From contig NZ_NIXN01000002.1 in NCBI RefSeq assembly GCF_002807055.1, forward strand, positions 186,001 through 250,000: DNA of 64,000 nucleotides. Direction: 5' to 3'. The position numbers were made by a program, and so were the translations under genes. The notes beneath the pieces were generated by a model. That model was not told where the DNA came from and searched no databases. It saw nothing but the letters and a program-made list of their open reading frames with translations. Of this stretch, positions 1 through 8,382 are shown in pieces. Origin of the DNA: Confluentibacter citreus (GTDB lineage: Bacteria; Bacteroidota; Bacteroidia; Flavobacteriales; Flavobacteriaceae). How positions within the stretch are numbered: the stretch's first letter is position 1; every line of letters begins with the position of its first letter.

Positions 1-468
1 GCAGACCATAATGAAGAAGGTTCTATTGGCTTTATACTTAATAAGCCTTTAGAATATACCATTAACGATTTAGTACCTGAAATTGAAGTGCCTTTTAAAG
101 TTTATAATGGAGGCCCTGTGGAACAAGACAATTTATATTTTATTCATAAAGTTCCAGAATTAATCCCTAATAGTGTTGAAATTTCATTAGGTGTATTTTG
201 GGGAGGCGATTTTAATAATGTAGCAGAACTTATTGCCAACAATGAAATCAAAGAAACGGATATTCGATTCTTTTTAGGATATTCTGGTTGGGAGGTGAAT
301 CAATTAGAAAATGAATTGAAAACAAACTCTTGGCTAGTCACCGAAAACATTTACAAAAAAGACATTATTGCCAAGGATTATGAATCTTTTTGGAAAGAAA
401 AAATGCTTGAATTTGGTGGTGAATACAGTATTTGGTCCAATGCTCCAGAAAATCCGAATTACAATTAA
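1..468 (+). CDS. YqgE/AlgH family protein (5' end outside window)
   Basis: The reading frame is open from the first base, so the window cuts the gene and the GTG at 88 is internal rather than the start. The visible part begins with a stretch matching the YqgE/AlgH (DUF179) signature: a His, then EEGSIGFILNKPL, followed by NDLVPEI. Further on come YNGGPV, a HKVPEL strand and an FFLGYSGWE motif, all typical of the C-terminal two thirds of this roughly 180-residue family. The molecular role of the family is not established; it is a cytoplasmic single-domain protein. The gene ends two bases before the convergent aminotransferase gene, so the two share their 3' boundary. Family assignment is firm and function is unknown. 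Confidence 0.9.
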   Translation, partial: ADHNEEGSIGFILNKPLEYTINDLVPEIEVPFKVYNGGPVEQDNLYFIHKVPELIPNSVEISLGVFWGGDFNNVAELIANNEIKETDIRFFLGYSGWEVNQLENELKTNSWLVTENIYKKDIIAKDYESFWKEKMLEFGGEYSIWSNAPENPNYN

Positions 469-469
469 T

Positions 470-1306
470 TCAACTTATTTTTTCATTTAAGACATTTAAA
501 AGCAATGTTGACACGTCGTTTTTGAATACTTTTTTCCTGTACTTCGTTATGGGTTGAATGCCTACAATCACATTGGTTATAAATAATTCATCAGCCTGTT
601 GAAGTTCAAAAGGCGACAGGGACGTTTCTTCTAAAGTATATTCAGGCATACTTTTTATAATCTCCATAAGTTGCTTGCGCAAAATTCCTTTTAAACAGCC
701 GTCTAAAATAGGTGGGGTTTTTATCGTGCTGCCCTTTACAAGAAATACATTGCCGTTTAAAGCTTCTACAACCTGTTTGTCAGTATTTAAGAGCAAGCAG
801 TTTTGCAAATTGTTTTCCTTGGCATAGATACTAGCAATGACATTTAAAGCCTTATTGTTTGTTTTTAAAGTAGATAATAAACCAGGGGCTATAAAATAGT
901 CTTTAAATAAATCCACTTCATACGCATTCTCTTTAATCGAGTAGAATCGATTTTCAAGTTGCTTGGCTGTAATTACAAAACTAATGGTATTGGTATTTGG
1001 CAAATACAATCCACCTTCATTTCTATGAACCAATAATTTAATTCTTGCTGATGTATCTTGTAGTTCATTAGCCTCTAAAGTTTTAAGCATTTGGTCTTCA
1101 AGAAATTCCATAGTAAAGTTCATGGGAATCTCCATACGCATGATACGCATGGAAGCCATCAATCGAAAGTAATGATCTTCCCAAAACAATATGCGACCAT
1201 TAGAAACCTTGATAGTTTCAAAAAGGGCATCACCGTAAGCATAACCTCTATTGTTTATCGATAATATGTTACTGTTTTCTAAAATAGTGCCGTTAAAATT
1301 TGTCAT
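470..1306 (-). CDS. Class IV PLP-dependent aminotransferase (PabC/DAAT/BCAT fold)
   Basis: A 278-residue fold-type IV pyridoxal-phosphate enzyme. The N-terminal NNRGYAYGDALFETIK is the family hallmark. The Schiff-base lysine is very likely K152 in TNNKALN, and the PLP-contacting segment VEALNGNVFLV follows at about 180-190, with LFITNVIVGIQPI near the C terminus. Members act as branched-chain or D-amino-acid transaminases or as 4-amino-4-deoxychorismate lyase in folate synthesis, and the sequence does not decide which. The length and the RGYAYGD form fit the short PabC-like group common in Flavobacteriia. It is convergent with the YqgE gene and lies just downstream of the START-like gene on the same strand, 67 bases apart, so the two may be cotranscribed. 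Confidence 0.88.
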   Translation of the reverse strand: MTNFNGTILENSNILSINNRGYAYGDALFETIKVSNGRILFWEDHYFRLMASMRIMRMEIPMNFTMEFLEDQMLKTLEANELQDTSARIKLLVHRNEGGLYLPNTNTISFVITAKQLENRFYSIKENAYEVDLFKDYFIAPGLLSTLKTNNKALNVIASIYAKENNLQNCLLLNTDKQVVEALNGNVFLVKGSTIKTPPILDGCLKGILRKQLMEIIKSMPEYTLEETSLSPFELQQADELFITNVIVGIQPITKYRKKVFKNDVSTLLLNVLNEKIS

Positions 1307-1373
1307 AAAAAATACCCTATTCCTTCGTTTTTGGAATAGGGCAAAGATATCATTTATATTGTTTTGGATGGAA

Positions 1374-1763
1374 TTAAGTCGACCCTAAAACCTGTTTTAA
1401 ACTAGAGATTTGATTTTCCCAAAGCATTTTAGCTTGATCAACTTCATCTTCTTCTGCAAAATCGGTTACTATAATGGATACATCTTTTGTGATTTCATCC
1501 ACTTGGATTTTAATCTCAAAAAAGACGGCTTTATCATCTTCATCTGCAATCCATCTAAATTTAACGCGTTCATCACTTTTTTTACTTAGCAATTTTGCTT
1601 GTTCTTCGCTATCATCCCAAATAAAGGTAAATAACTCACCTCTAGAGTTTACGTTGTCTGAAAACCATTCAGACAATCCCGAAGGCGTAGATATGTATTG
1701 GTATAACAGTTGAGGAGAAGCATGAATTGGGAACTCAATATCAAATCTAATTTTTTCGTCCAT
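1374..1763 (-). CDS. START-like / SRPBCC (AHSA1-type) domain protein
   Basis: A 129-residue cytoplasmic protein with the helix-grip pattern of the SRPBCC/AHSA1 superfamily. It opens with FDIEFPIHASPQLLYQYISTPSGLSEWFSDNV, where P..LY.yISTP.GLS.WF is the recognisable signature, followed by beta strands (FTFIWDDSEEQ, VKFRWIADED) and a C-terminal amphipathic helix. Such proteins bind hydrophobic ligands or partner proteins, but none is known here. There is no signal peptide. It shares its upstream intergenic region with the divergent tRNA-Met gene. The family call is good; the ligand and role are not known. Confidence 0.8.
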   Translation of the reverse strand: MDEKIRFDIEFPIHASPQLLYQYISTPSGLSEWFSDNVNSRGELFTFIWDDSEEQAKLLSKKSDERVKFRWIADEDDKAVFFEIKIQVDEITKDVSIIVTDFAEEDEVDQAKMLWENQISSLKQVLGST

Positions 1764-1851
1764 AAGTAATTTAAATGTTTAAGGTGTTCAATATATACAT
1801 TAATTGGTAAGATTAACAATTATTTTTAAAAATATTTTACATGAGTAAAGT

Positions 1852-1881
1852 TTGTAAGCATCAATATTGTTTTTATATTTG
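1852..1881 (+). promoter_or_regulatory. Bacteroidetes-type promoter of tRNA-Met
   Basis: TTG at 1852-1854 is followed after 19 bases by TATATTTG at 1874-1881. This fits the TTG-N17-23-TANNTTTG consensus of the flavobacterial primary sigma factor. The expected transcription start falls a few bases before the mature tRNA 5' end at 1895. Confidence 0.75.
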
Positions 1882-1894
1882 CAGCCTTAAATTA

Positions 1895-1968
1895 GGCGAG
1901 GTAGCTCAGCTGGTTAGAGCGTCGGATTCATAACCCGGAGGTCGGGGGATCGTGCCCCCCTCTCGCTA
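1895..1968 (+). tRNA. tRNA-Met (CAT anticodon)
   Basis: A 74-base cloverleaf folds by hand. The acceptor stem GGCGAGG pairs with TCTCGCT, including two G-U pairs. The D arm is GCTC/GAGC with loop AGCTGGTTA. The anticodon loop TTCATAA holds CAT, with an A31-C39 mismatch closing the stem, and the T stem is GGGGG/CCCCC. CCA is not encoded in full (the sequence reads ACA after the stem). The D stem has C11:G24 and position 1 is paired, so it does not look like the initiator; a CAT anticodon could also denote lysidine-modified tRNA-Ile2. The T loop ATCGTGC departs from the usual TTCRANY. Confidence 0.92.
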
Positions 1969-1990
1969 CAAATCAGAATCATTTCAAAAC

Positions 1991-2022
1991 AAACGGTTTA
2001 GTTCACTCTAAACCGTTTTTTT
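1991..2022 (+). terminator. Rho-independent terminator after tRNA-Met
   Basis: Perfect 11-bp stem AAACGGTTTAG / CTAAACCGTTT with a 6-base loop, running into a T tract on the plus strand. Confidence 0.85.
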
Positions 2023-2043
2023 ATGTTTAATAGGATACAAACA

Positions 2044-2075
2044 AAAAGACCTTTCAAAAAATTGAAAGGTCTTTT
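2044..2075. terminator. Bidirectional terminator, mainly for the SusCD transcript
   Basis: Perfect 14-bp stem AAAAGACCTTTCAA / TTGAAAGGTCTTTT with an AAAA loop. It lies 40 bases beyond the SusD stop, and T runs exist on both strands. Confidence 0.85.
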
Positions 2076-2115
2076 CTTATCTATTCTTTAATTCTATAAA
2101 GAATATTTATTCATA

Positions 2116-3654
2116 TCAAGGATTATCCCAGAATACTCTTACAGTCATGTCATTGCTATTATCCTCAGTTATTCCCATGGCAGCTCGAGCTGCGAAATAA
2201 CTATCTGGATTTGAACCACTCTCTTGAGTTGGATAAGGTACCCTCCTTACAAATCCACCGTTTAAGTTATTATTATAAAGGTTAGGACTTAACGCAGGCC
2301 AACCCGATCTTCTAAAGTTTGACCAGCCTTCTAATGGATTATTAACATTAGATACCCAATACTCTGTATTGATTAATCTAAGAGCATCGGTTGCGTTGTA
2401 AGCAACATTAGGATCTGCTATGTAAGCATCTTGATCTGCAACAGAGATAGCACCATAACCGCCAGGATACAGAGTGTATTGCCCCATGCTTGCTCTAATA
2501 CCTTCTTCATACAATGCTTGGGCATTACCACCAGGAATCCAACCTCTAAAAGCGGCTTCAGCTAAAAGTAATTTGGTTTGTGAATTGGTAATAAAAAATC
2601 TAGGTGCCAATAAAGCAAACATAGCAAAATAATTTGGTTGTGAGTAATCTACGCCACCACCTTTAGTATGTGGAACTGGCGCACCTGGTAAAGCCGCAGC
2701 CGTCACATTATTATATCCAACAGGGAAACCTTGCTGATTTGCTAGAGTAACGTCCGGTGGTGTATTCAATACATTATTTGGATCAGGATATTTTCCTGTA
2801 ATGTATTTTGAACGTGGGTCATTTTTTAATTTGAGTTGATCAATCAAAGGCTTTTCCATGTAATAGAAACGAGGGTTATTACCACTGATGCCGTTCATAC
2901 CATTAGTATATAACGCATTATAGAATAACACACAATCGTCTGCATTTGTTTGCATAACCCCTGCATTAAATGCTTCAGAAACTATACTAGCAGCTCTTGT
3001 TGGGTTTAACTTGGAATAACGCATGCCCAATCTCACTAAGAGGGAGTTAGCCATTCTTTGCCATTTGGTGATATTGCCATCGTAGATAAGATCGGCAGTC
3101 ACAACATCCCCAGAAGGATTTAAAGCCAATGATGCTTCTCTTATTTCTGTATACAGACTTTCATAAATGGCAGCATCGTCATCATATTTTGGTGTAAAAA
3201 TTTGATCTAAGTAGGCTCTGCCTGCTTCACTGTAAGGGACATCACCATGCGTATCCACCAAATTCATAAAAATAAGTGCTTTCCAAATACGCATCATACT
3301 TCTTAGGTTGTTTCTGGTTGGGTCTCCTTCTATATTATGCAATCCTTGCACGAGGTTTTTAATAGGTCCCCCATAATTACCCCAACGTATTTGATTGAAG
3401 TTATTATTGTTTTCATTAAATTGAAATCCAGATGTAGCACCCTGATCATAAGCATTTTGAAAATACTGGGCAATCGTGGCTTCACCTTCCCATGATCCAA
3501 AACTCAACGCTTGTTGCGAGTTGGCAAATATAAATGATGCATCAAGGTCATTTATGGCATAAGGGTTTATGTTCATTTCTTCAAAGCCCTTATCACACCC
3601 TGTTAATCCCATAAAGACACAACAGGTAATAATAATATTTCTTATTGTTTTCAT
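2116..3654 (-). CDS. SusD/RagB-family nutrient-binding outer-membrane lipoprotein
   Basis: A 512-residue SusD-like lipoprotein. A lipoprotein signal ends at LTGC (Cys20) and is followed directly by DKGFEEMNINPYAIND, the N-terminal pattern of the SusD-like_2/RagB group. The body is helical and TPR-like (KAL..MNLVDTHGDVPYSEA, SLLVRLGMRYSKLNP), with the C-terminal N(N)PLEGWSNFRRSGWP block seen in SusD proteins. SusD proteins cap the SusC barrel and capture oligosaccharides or peptides at the cell surface. The gene lies 14 bases downstream of the SusC gene and is surely cotranscribed with it. No glycosidase, SusE/F-type protein or sensor is adjacent, so the substrate cannot be inferred. Confidence 0.95.
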   Translation of the reverse strand: MKTIRNIIITCCVFMGLTGCDKGFEEMNINPYAINDLDASFIFANSQQALSFGSWEGEATIAQYFQNAYDQGATSGFQFNENNNNFNQIRWGNYGGPIKNLVQGLHNIEGDPTRNNLRSMMRIWKALIFMNLVDTHGDVPYSEAGRAYLDQIFTPKYDDDAAIYESLYTEIREASLALNPSGDVVTADLIYDGNITKWQRMANSLLVRLGMRYSKLNPTRAASIVSEAFNAGVMQTNADDCVLFYNALYTNGMNGISGNNPRFYYMEKPLIDQLKLKNDPRSKYITGKYPDPNNVLNTPPDVTLANQQGFPVGYNNVTAAALPGAPVPHTKGGGVDYSQPNYFAMFALLAPRFFITNSQTKLLLAEAAFRGWIPGGNAQALYEEGIRASMGQYTLYPGGYGAISVADQDAYIADPNVAYNATDALRLINTEYWVSNVNNPLEGWSNFRRSGWPALSPNLYNNNLNGGFVRRVPYPTQESGSNPDSYFAARAAMGITEDNSNDMTVRVFWDNP

Positions 3655-3668
3655 AAAAATGTTTTTTT

Positions 3669-6600
3669 TTAAAATTTAACATTTACGGTAAAAGTAAAGT
3701 CTCTTGTGGTAGGCAATGTTGTTTGTTCGTAACCTACCCTTGTATCCCCAGTTGAAGCAAAAGCCTCAGGATCTAAATCAGGTATAAAACTATGAAGCAC
3801 TGCTACGTTACGGCAAGCTGCAGACAAGGTAAGTCCTTTTACAAAGCTGTTTTGGTCTCTTAAAATTCCACTCATATCATAGGTTAATGCAATGGTTCGT
3901 AATTTGATGAAATCTGACTTGAAAATAAATGGGTCACCAATTTGATCATTTCTAAAACCTGCATAATAATTTTGTAAACTAGCTGGTGCTGGTGCTGGTG
4001 TATCTGTTCCTTGGATAACCGCATCTGGAATTGGCGCTGTACCATCACGACCCACTAAAGATGCTTGCGTAAGACCTTGTCTTAACCCGTTTAAAGCTGT
4101 TGAAGAAATTACTTTTCCTCCAGCTTTGAAATCTGCATGGATCAAAAGACTCAAGTTTTTGTAAGTGAAATTATTGGTCCAACCACCTGTCCATGTAGGA
4201 AGCGCGCTTCCAAAATATCTATAATCACTAGGAGGTGTGGCGACTACGGTTCCATTTGCCCTTACTTGAATTCTACCTTGATCATCTCTTAAATAGGTTC
4301 TGGCCGCTATTTGGTTTAATGGCATACCTACTTGATGGTAAAGCCTTCCTAAAAATTCATTACCACCATATTCAGCAATTAAAAACTGATCGGATGTTGG
4401 AGATAATTTTAACACCTCAGTTTCATTGAAAGCCGCATTAAAAGCACTGTTCCAAGTAAAATTTTCTGTTTGTATTGGCGTTATATCTAACAACATCTCA
4501 ACACCACGGTTACTTAAAGACGCTAGGTTTTGTTGAACACTTGAATAGCCAGATGTTTGAGATAATTGAACGGGTAAAATCTGGTCTGTAGTTATTTTTT
4601 CGTAAACAGCAACATCCAAGTTTACCCTACTTTTAAACATTCTTAACTCCATACCAATTTCCTTTTCTGATACGCTAAAAGGTCTTAGGAGCGCATTTGG
4701 CGCTCCAGCACCTGCAATAGACCCCAATTTTTGTCCGTCAAAGGCATTATTGGCAACATTATAATTTAAAACCCCTGCAAAATTCCCTACACTATTTACA
4801 GAACCTACATCCGCATAGGAAGCTCTTAATTTACCATAGGTTAACCATTCAGCATCCATCACTTCGGAGAAAATAAAACTACCACCTACTGATGGGTAAA
4901 AGTAGCTATTAAGGTCTGGATTTAATACAGAAAACCAATCATTTCTACCTGTTGCATTTAAAAACAAAATGCCTTTATAACCAAAATCAGCAAATGCATA
5001 TAAAGAGTTCACTTGGCTTCTACCAAAATTAGAAAATTGCGTATTGGCAACTCCATTTCCAATAGAATAAACATCTCTAACAATAAAATCCGTTGCACCG
5101 GCACCTACATTTCTATTTTTCACTTTAAAAATGTTACCACCAACACTCACATCTACTGAAAAATCTCCAATGACTTGATTTGTACCCAATAAGAAATCCG
5201 CATTTAAATCAGTTCCGTAACCATTCTCAACATTATAAGAGCCAGCAAATGCCCCATTAGCCTGATTTATAGGGGTACTAGTACCCACGCCTGTAGGATT
5301 GTTTCTCTCATTGAAAGAAGTCGAGAAATCGTAATTGATCCTACCTTGCGCATATAACCAATCATTAAATTCATATCTCAATGTGGCGGTTCCTAACAAA
5401 CGGTTTCTGGTATCAAGATAAAATATACGCTCATTTATATAATAAGGATTGATTAATGTCCCTTGGAAACCAGAAGTCACTCGTTCTGTAGTGGTAACAG
5501 GATCATAATTACTTTCTATAAAAGCACTTGTTGGGATGGTATGTGACATTCTGTGCAAGAAGTTAGCTGCACCCTGTCCTTGTAAGCCTATTTGTGGGGG
5601 GTTATTATTCTTTTCGTTCGTGTAGTTTATATTTAAAGATAAACTAAGCTTGTCAGTAACTTGTTGATTCAACCCTAAATTAACAACCTTTCTAGAATAA
5701 GTATTTATAGGATCAACACCATCTGCATCAGTATGGGCGAATGATGTTCTAAAACTTCCTTTTTCGCCGCCACCAGATAAAGCAACAGAGTTAGTCATGG
5801 CATTTCCATTTCTATAATACTCTTTAATCCTGTTTATACCCAAAGGAGAATAAGGTCTTAAAATACCATCAAAAGACACTGTTGGTACACCATCATGTCT
5901 TTCTCCCCATGAAAACTGACCGTTACCAGCCGCTTGTCCTTGAGTTGCAGGTCTTACACCATTAGAACCAATTCCATATTCAGTTTGATAATTAGTGAAA
6001 TCCAAAATCGTGTTGGACGTAAAACTGGAACTTACCTCCACACCAATACCTTGATTTTTGGCCCCCGATTTAGTTGTAATGATAATCGCACCATTAGAGG
6101 CTCTAGAGCCATAAAGCGCTGCCGCAGTAGCACCTTTTAATACGGTCATACTTTCAATATCATCCGGGTTGATGTTCGACATATTATCACCACGGTCACG
6201 ACTAGAATTCGGACCATCAGCACCTCGGTTTGATTGGTCTATTGGAAGACCATTTATTACGATAAGCGGTGAGTTATTTGCTCCAGCAAATCCAGATTGA
6301 CCACGCATACGGATTTTTGTACTAGATCCAGCACCAGCAGCTGGTGGTGAAATGTCCAAACCGGCAACCTTACCAACAAGACTGGTACCAATGTTATTGG
6401 TTCTGTTAGCTTGAAGATCTGCTACTTCAACATTTTCAACGGAATACGATAATCGCTTTGCTTCTTTCTTAATACCCAAAGCGGTTACAACAACCTCATC
6501 TAGCGCAGATGCACTCTCATTTAAAGTTACATTGAGAACTGTTTTACCTGCAATTGCTACATCTTTGGTTTCATACCCAATGTATGAAAATGTTAAAGTT

Positions 6601-6857
6601 CCACTGCTTTGTCCTCCAACTTGCAGTTGGTATTGACCATCAAAATCTGTTACAGTACCGGTACTAGTGTTTTTTAACAACACATTCACACCTAATAATG
6701 GTACTCCGTTAGCATCTGTTACTTTTCCCGTAACTGTTTGAGCTTGGGCAAAACCAAATGCGCCAAGCATCATAATACTTAACATAATTGTTCGAAGCGT
6801 GATTGCGTTTCGCATCAATCGCCTCGGACTACAATAAATTGTAAATTTACTCTCCAT
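3669..6857 (-). CDS. SusC/RagA-family TonB-linked outer-membrane transporter
   Basis: A 1062-residue TonB-dependent receptor. A signal peptide ends near FGFAQAQ (about residue 40); the start at 6857 gives an unusually long polar lead, and M15 (MRNAITLRTIM) is a possible alternative start. Next come a carboxypeptidase-regulatory-like domain (TVTGKVTDANGVPLLGVNVLLKN), the TonB-box region (ALDEVVVTALGIKKE), the plug with the SusC signature (IRMRGQSGF..NNSPLIVINGLP, DIESMTVLKGATAAALYGSRASNGAIIITTKSG) and a C-terminal beta barrel ending in aromatic-rich FTFTVNVKF. It imports large substrates through the outer membrane with energy from TonB, partnered by the SusD protein downstream. The pair has no local degradative enzymes, so it could serve peptides, glycans or other nutrients. 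Confidence 0.96.
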   Translation of the reverse strand: MESKFTIYCSPRRLMRNAITLRTIMLSIMMLGAFGFAQAQTVTGKVTDANGVPLLGVNVLLKNTSTGTVTDFDGQYQLQVGGQSSGTLTFSYIGYETKDVAIAGKTVLNVTLNESASALDEVVVTALGIKKEAKRLSYSVENVEVADLQANRTNNIGTSLVGKVAGLDISPPAAGAGSSTKIRMRGQSGFAGANNSPLIVINGLPIDQSNRGADGPNSSRDRGDNMSNINPDDIESMTVLKGATAAALYGSRASNGAIIITTKSGAKNQGIGVEVSSSFTSNTILDFTNYQTEYGIGSNGVRPATQGQAAGNGQFSWGERHDGVPTVSFDGILRPYSPLGINRIKEYYRNGNAMTNSVALSGGGEKGSFRTSFAHTDADGVDPINTYSRKVVNLGLNQQVTDKLSLSLNINYTNEKNNNPPQIGLQGQGAANFLHRMSHTIPTSAFIESNYDPVTTTERVTSGFQGTLINPYYINERIFYLDTRNRLLGTATLRYEFNDWLYAQGRINYDFSTSFNERNNPTGVGTSTPINQANGAFAGSYNVENGYGTDLNADFLLGTNQVIGDFSVDVSVGGNIFKVKNRNVGAGATDFIVRDVYSIGNGVANTQFSNFGRSQVNSLYAFADFGYKGILFLNATGRNDWFSVLNPDLNSYFYPSVGGSFIFSEVMDAEWLTYGKLRASYADVGSVNSVGNFAGVLNYNVANNAFDGQKLGSIAGAGAPNALLRPFSVSEKEIGMELRMFKSRVNLDVAVYEKITTDQILPVQLSQTSGYSSVQQNLASLSNRGVEMLLDITPIQTENFTWNSAFNAAFNETEVLKLSPTSDQFLIAEYGGNEFLGRLYHQVGMPLNQIAARTYLRDDQGRIQVRANGTVVATPPSDYRYFGSALPTWTGGWTNNFTYKNLSLLIHADFKAGGKVISSTALNGLRQGLTQASLVGRDGTAPIPDAVIQGTDTPAPAPASLQNYYAGFRNDQIGDPFIFKSDFIKLRTIALTYDMSGILRDQNSFVKGLTLSAACRNVAVLHSFIPDLDPEAFASTGDTRVGYEQTTLPTTRDFTFTVNVKF

Positions 6858-7602
6858 TGATTTAATTGTTTTAAATTAGTTAATAAAAATTTAGTTAATA
6901 AAGTTGATTCTAAATGATAATAAGAATTTACTAAAACAGAAAAGGTTAAAATCAACAAACAATATTTAAACAACAAGATTGTTAATTTAAACCATATTGA
7001 TTATTTTGATGAATAGGTGAAAAAAAGATTTTAAATAACTTGGATATTATACAATGAAAAAACTTTACATTTACTTTTAAGCCCTATGCTTTGATAAAAA
7101 AAAACACTTAATTTTATTTAATTAAGCGATTCATTTTATAGTAATTTTTTAACCATTTTTTGCTTTTTTAAAATTTTCAAGACCATTTATTTGTCGAACA
7201 TACAATTTTTTTTTCTTTAAAAAAAAATTTAAAGTGTTTTTTTAACACATAAGCAAAATTGCGGTTTTAATGAATAATATAATATTATGCGGTTTTTTTG
7301 TTTATTATGATTTTTTTCTTACGCTTTTTTATAGATTTCAAATTGTGCTTGAAAAAAAAATTTGTACTTCAATGTATCATTCTTTGTTATGGTACATAAT
7401 GATTAATATGCACATCATGGCCATATGAGGAGGCTGTCTAGTACTATATTTAAAAAGGAGATTTAGTTAATTTGGATATAAGGAGTCATATCCTAATTAA
7501 ATTATAAAGAATACCATACTGTAAGACCATGGCTTTAAATAAATTTTATCAAATGTTTACAGTCTTATTTATTGACAAAACAATTATAAATAATTTGATT
7601 TA
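6858..7602. other. Long AT-rich non-coding region upstream of the SusC gene
   Basis: About 745 bases with no convincing open frame. Bases 7080-7380 are full of A and T homopolymers, and an imperfect inverted repeat lies at 7467-7500. It must contain the SusCD promoter and a long leader, but no clean TTG-N-TANNTTTG match in the right direction was found close to the gene. Confidence 0.6.
7467..7500. repeat. Inverted repeat, candidate operator or RNA hairpin
   Basis: TTAATTTGGATAT (7467-7479) and ATATCCTAATTAA (7488-7500) pair at 12 of 13 positions around an 8-base spacer. There is no T tract on the minus side, so it does not look like a terminator for the helicase-like gene. It may be a protein-binding site. 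Confidence 0.45.
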
Positions 7603-8217
7603 TTATGAATGCTCTATAATTTGGGAATTATGCATAAAGGAATCTTTCCAACGCTCAAAACGCTCATCAAATTTGGTTGAAAAAATAAGATATTGACATT
7701 TTGCTATACTTTCTGGAGTTCTTGTTACTTCAGCAAAATGGTTGTTTCTAAACAAAAATTCGGCATCCTCAACAATACATAGTTGTAACTCATTCAAATT
7801 AATACCGTTTAAATAGAATATTCTATTCAACCTTTTGGGTGTTGCTATGACGATGTCTGTCCCCAAATAAAGTTCCTCACGCTGCAATTCCATGTTATGT
7901 TCTTCATAAGCACAATAAATACGCAAATCGGTTCCTTTAGTATATGCCTTAAATTCAGCTTCCAGGTTTAGCGCAGCTTGCTTATCTTTTACAAAAATCA
8001 ATGCTCTAGGTGCGTCTTCAAAAGCTTCACCTTTTAGTTTATTGATAACACTTATAATCAAACTTGTGGTTTTACCACTTCCTGGAGGTGCTATAACAAA
8101 TAAATTACCCCCTCCTTTTATTTTTGAAAGTGTTAATTGCTGTAATGGCAACATTTCTATAAATCCTTTTTGCTTTAAGGTGTCCTGTAGAGGCTCTATT
8201 AATTTTTTGAATGACAT
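7603..8217 (-). CDS. Single-domain DEAD/DEAH-box helicase-like protein
   Basis: A 204-residue protein corresponding to only the first RecA-like domain of a DEAD-box RNA helicase. Visible parts are a Q-motif-like start (EMLPLQQLTL), Walker A APPGSGKTT (residues 43-51), a TPKRL motif (126-130), VEDAE (149-153) in place of DEAD, and FSTK (179-182) in place of SAT. The second RecA domain, with the motifs needed for ATP-driven unwinding, is absent, and the gene is intact rather than interrupted. ATP binding is therefore likely and canonical helicase action unlikely; a regulatory or RNA-binding partner role is inference. It stands alone, with a possible promoter box just upstream. Confidence 0.8.
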   Translation of the reverse strand: MSFKKLIEPLQDTLKQKGFIEMLPLQQLTLSKIKGGGNLFVIAPPGSGKTTSLIISVINKLKGEAFEDAPRALIFVKDKQAALNLEAEFKAYTKGTDLRIYCAYEEHNMELQREELYLGTDIVIATPKRLNRIFYLNGINLNELQLCIVEDAEFLFRNNHFAEVTRTPESIAKCQYLIFSTKFDERFERWKDSFMHNSQIIEHS

Positions 8218-8243
8218 TGAGGTATTCTATATTTAATATGGTG

Positions 8244-8251
8244 CAAATATA
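8244..8251 (-). promoter_or_regulatory. -7 box upstream of the helicase-like gene
   Basis: On the minus strand this reads TATATTTG, a perfect TANNTTTG box 27 bases before the start codon. The nearest TTG lies 26 bases upstream, slightly beyond the usual spacing. Confidence 0.4.
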
Positions 8252-8333
8252 ACTTTTTAAAACTCTAATCCATTTTACAAATGCACGTACTGGCGTAGAT
8301 TCGTAATTATTTTAGAATGTGTTAAAAACAAAA

Positions 8334-8357
8334 AAAGCGCTCATAAATGAACGCTTT
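8334..8357 (-). terminator. Rho-independent terminator of the YceI gene
   Basis: On the minus strand AAAGCGTTCAT / ATGAGCGCTTT forms an 11-bp stem with one G-U pair, followed by a T run. It begins 26 bases past the YceI stop. Confidence 0.8.
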
Positions 8358-8382
8358 GGAATTTTAAATATAAATATGGTTT

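Noticed and set aside
1895-1968. Initiator tRNA identity
   Set aside because: Position 1 pairs with position 72 and the D stem has C11:G24, both unlike bacterial initiators, and the third G-C pair in the anticodon stem is missing.
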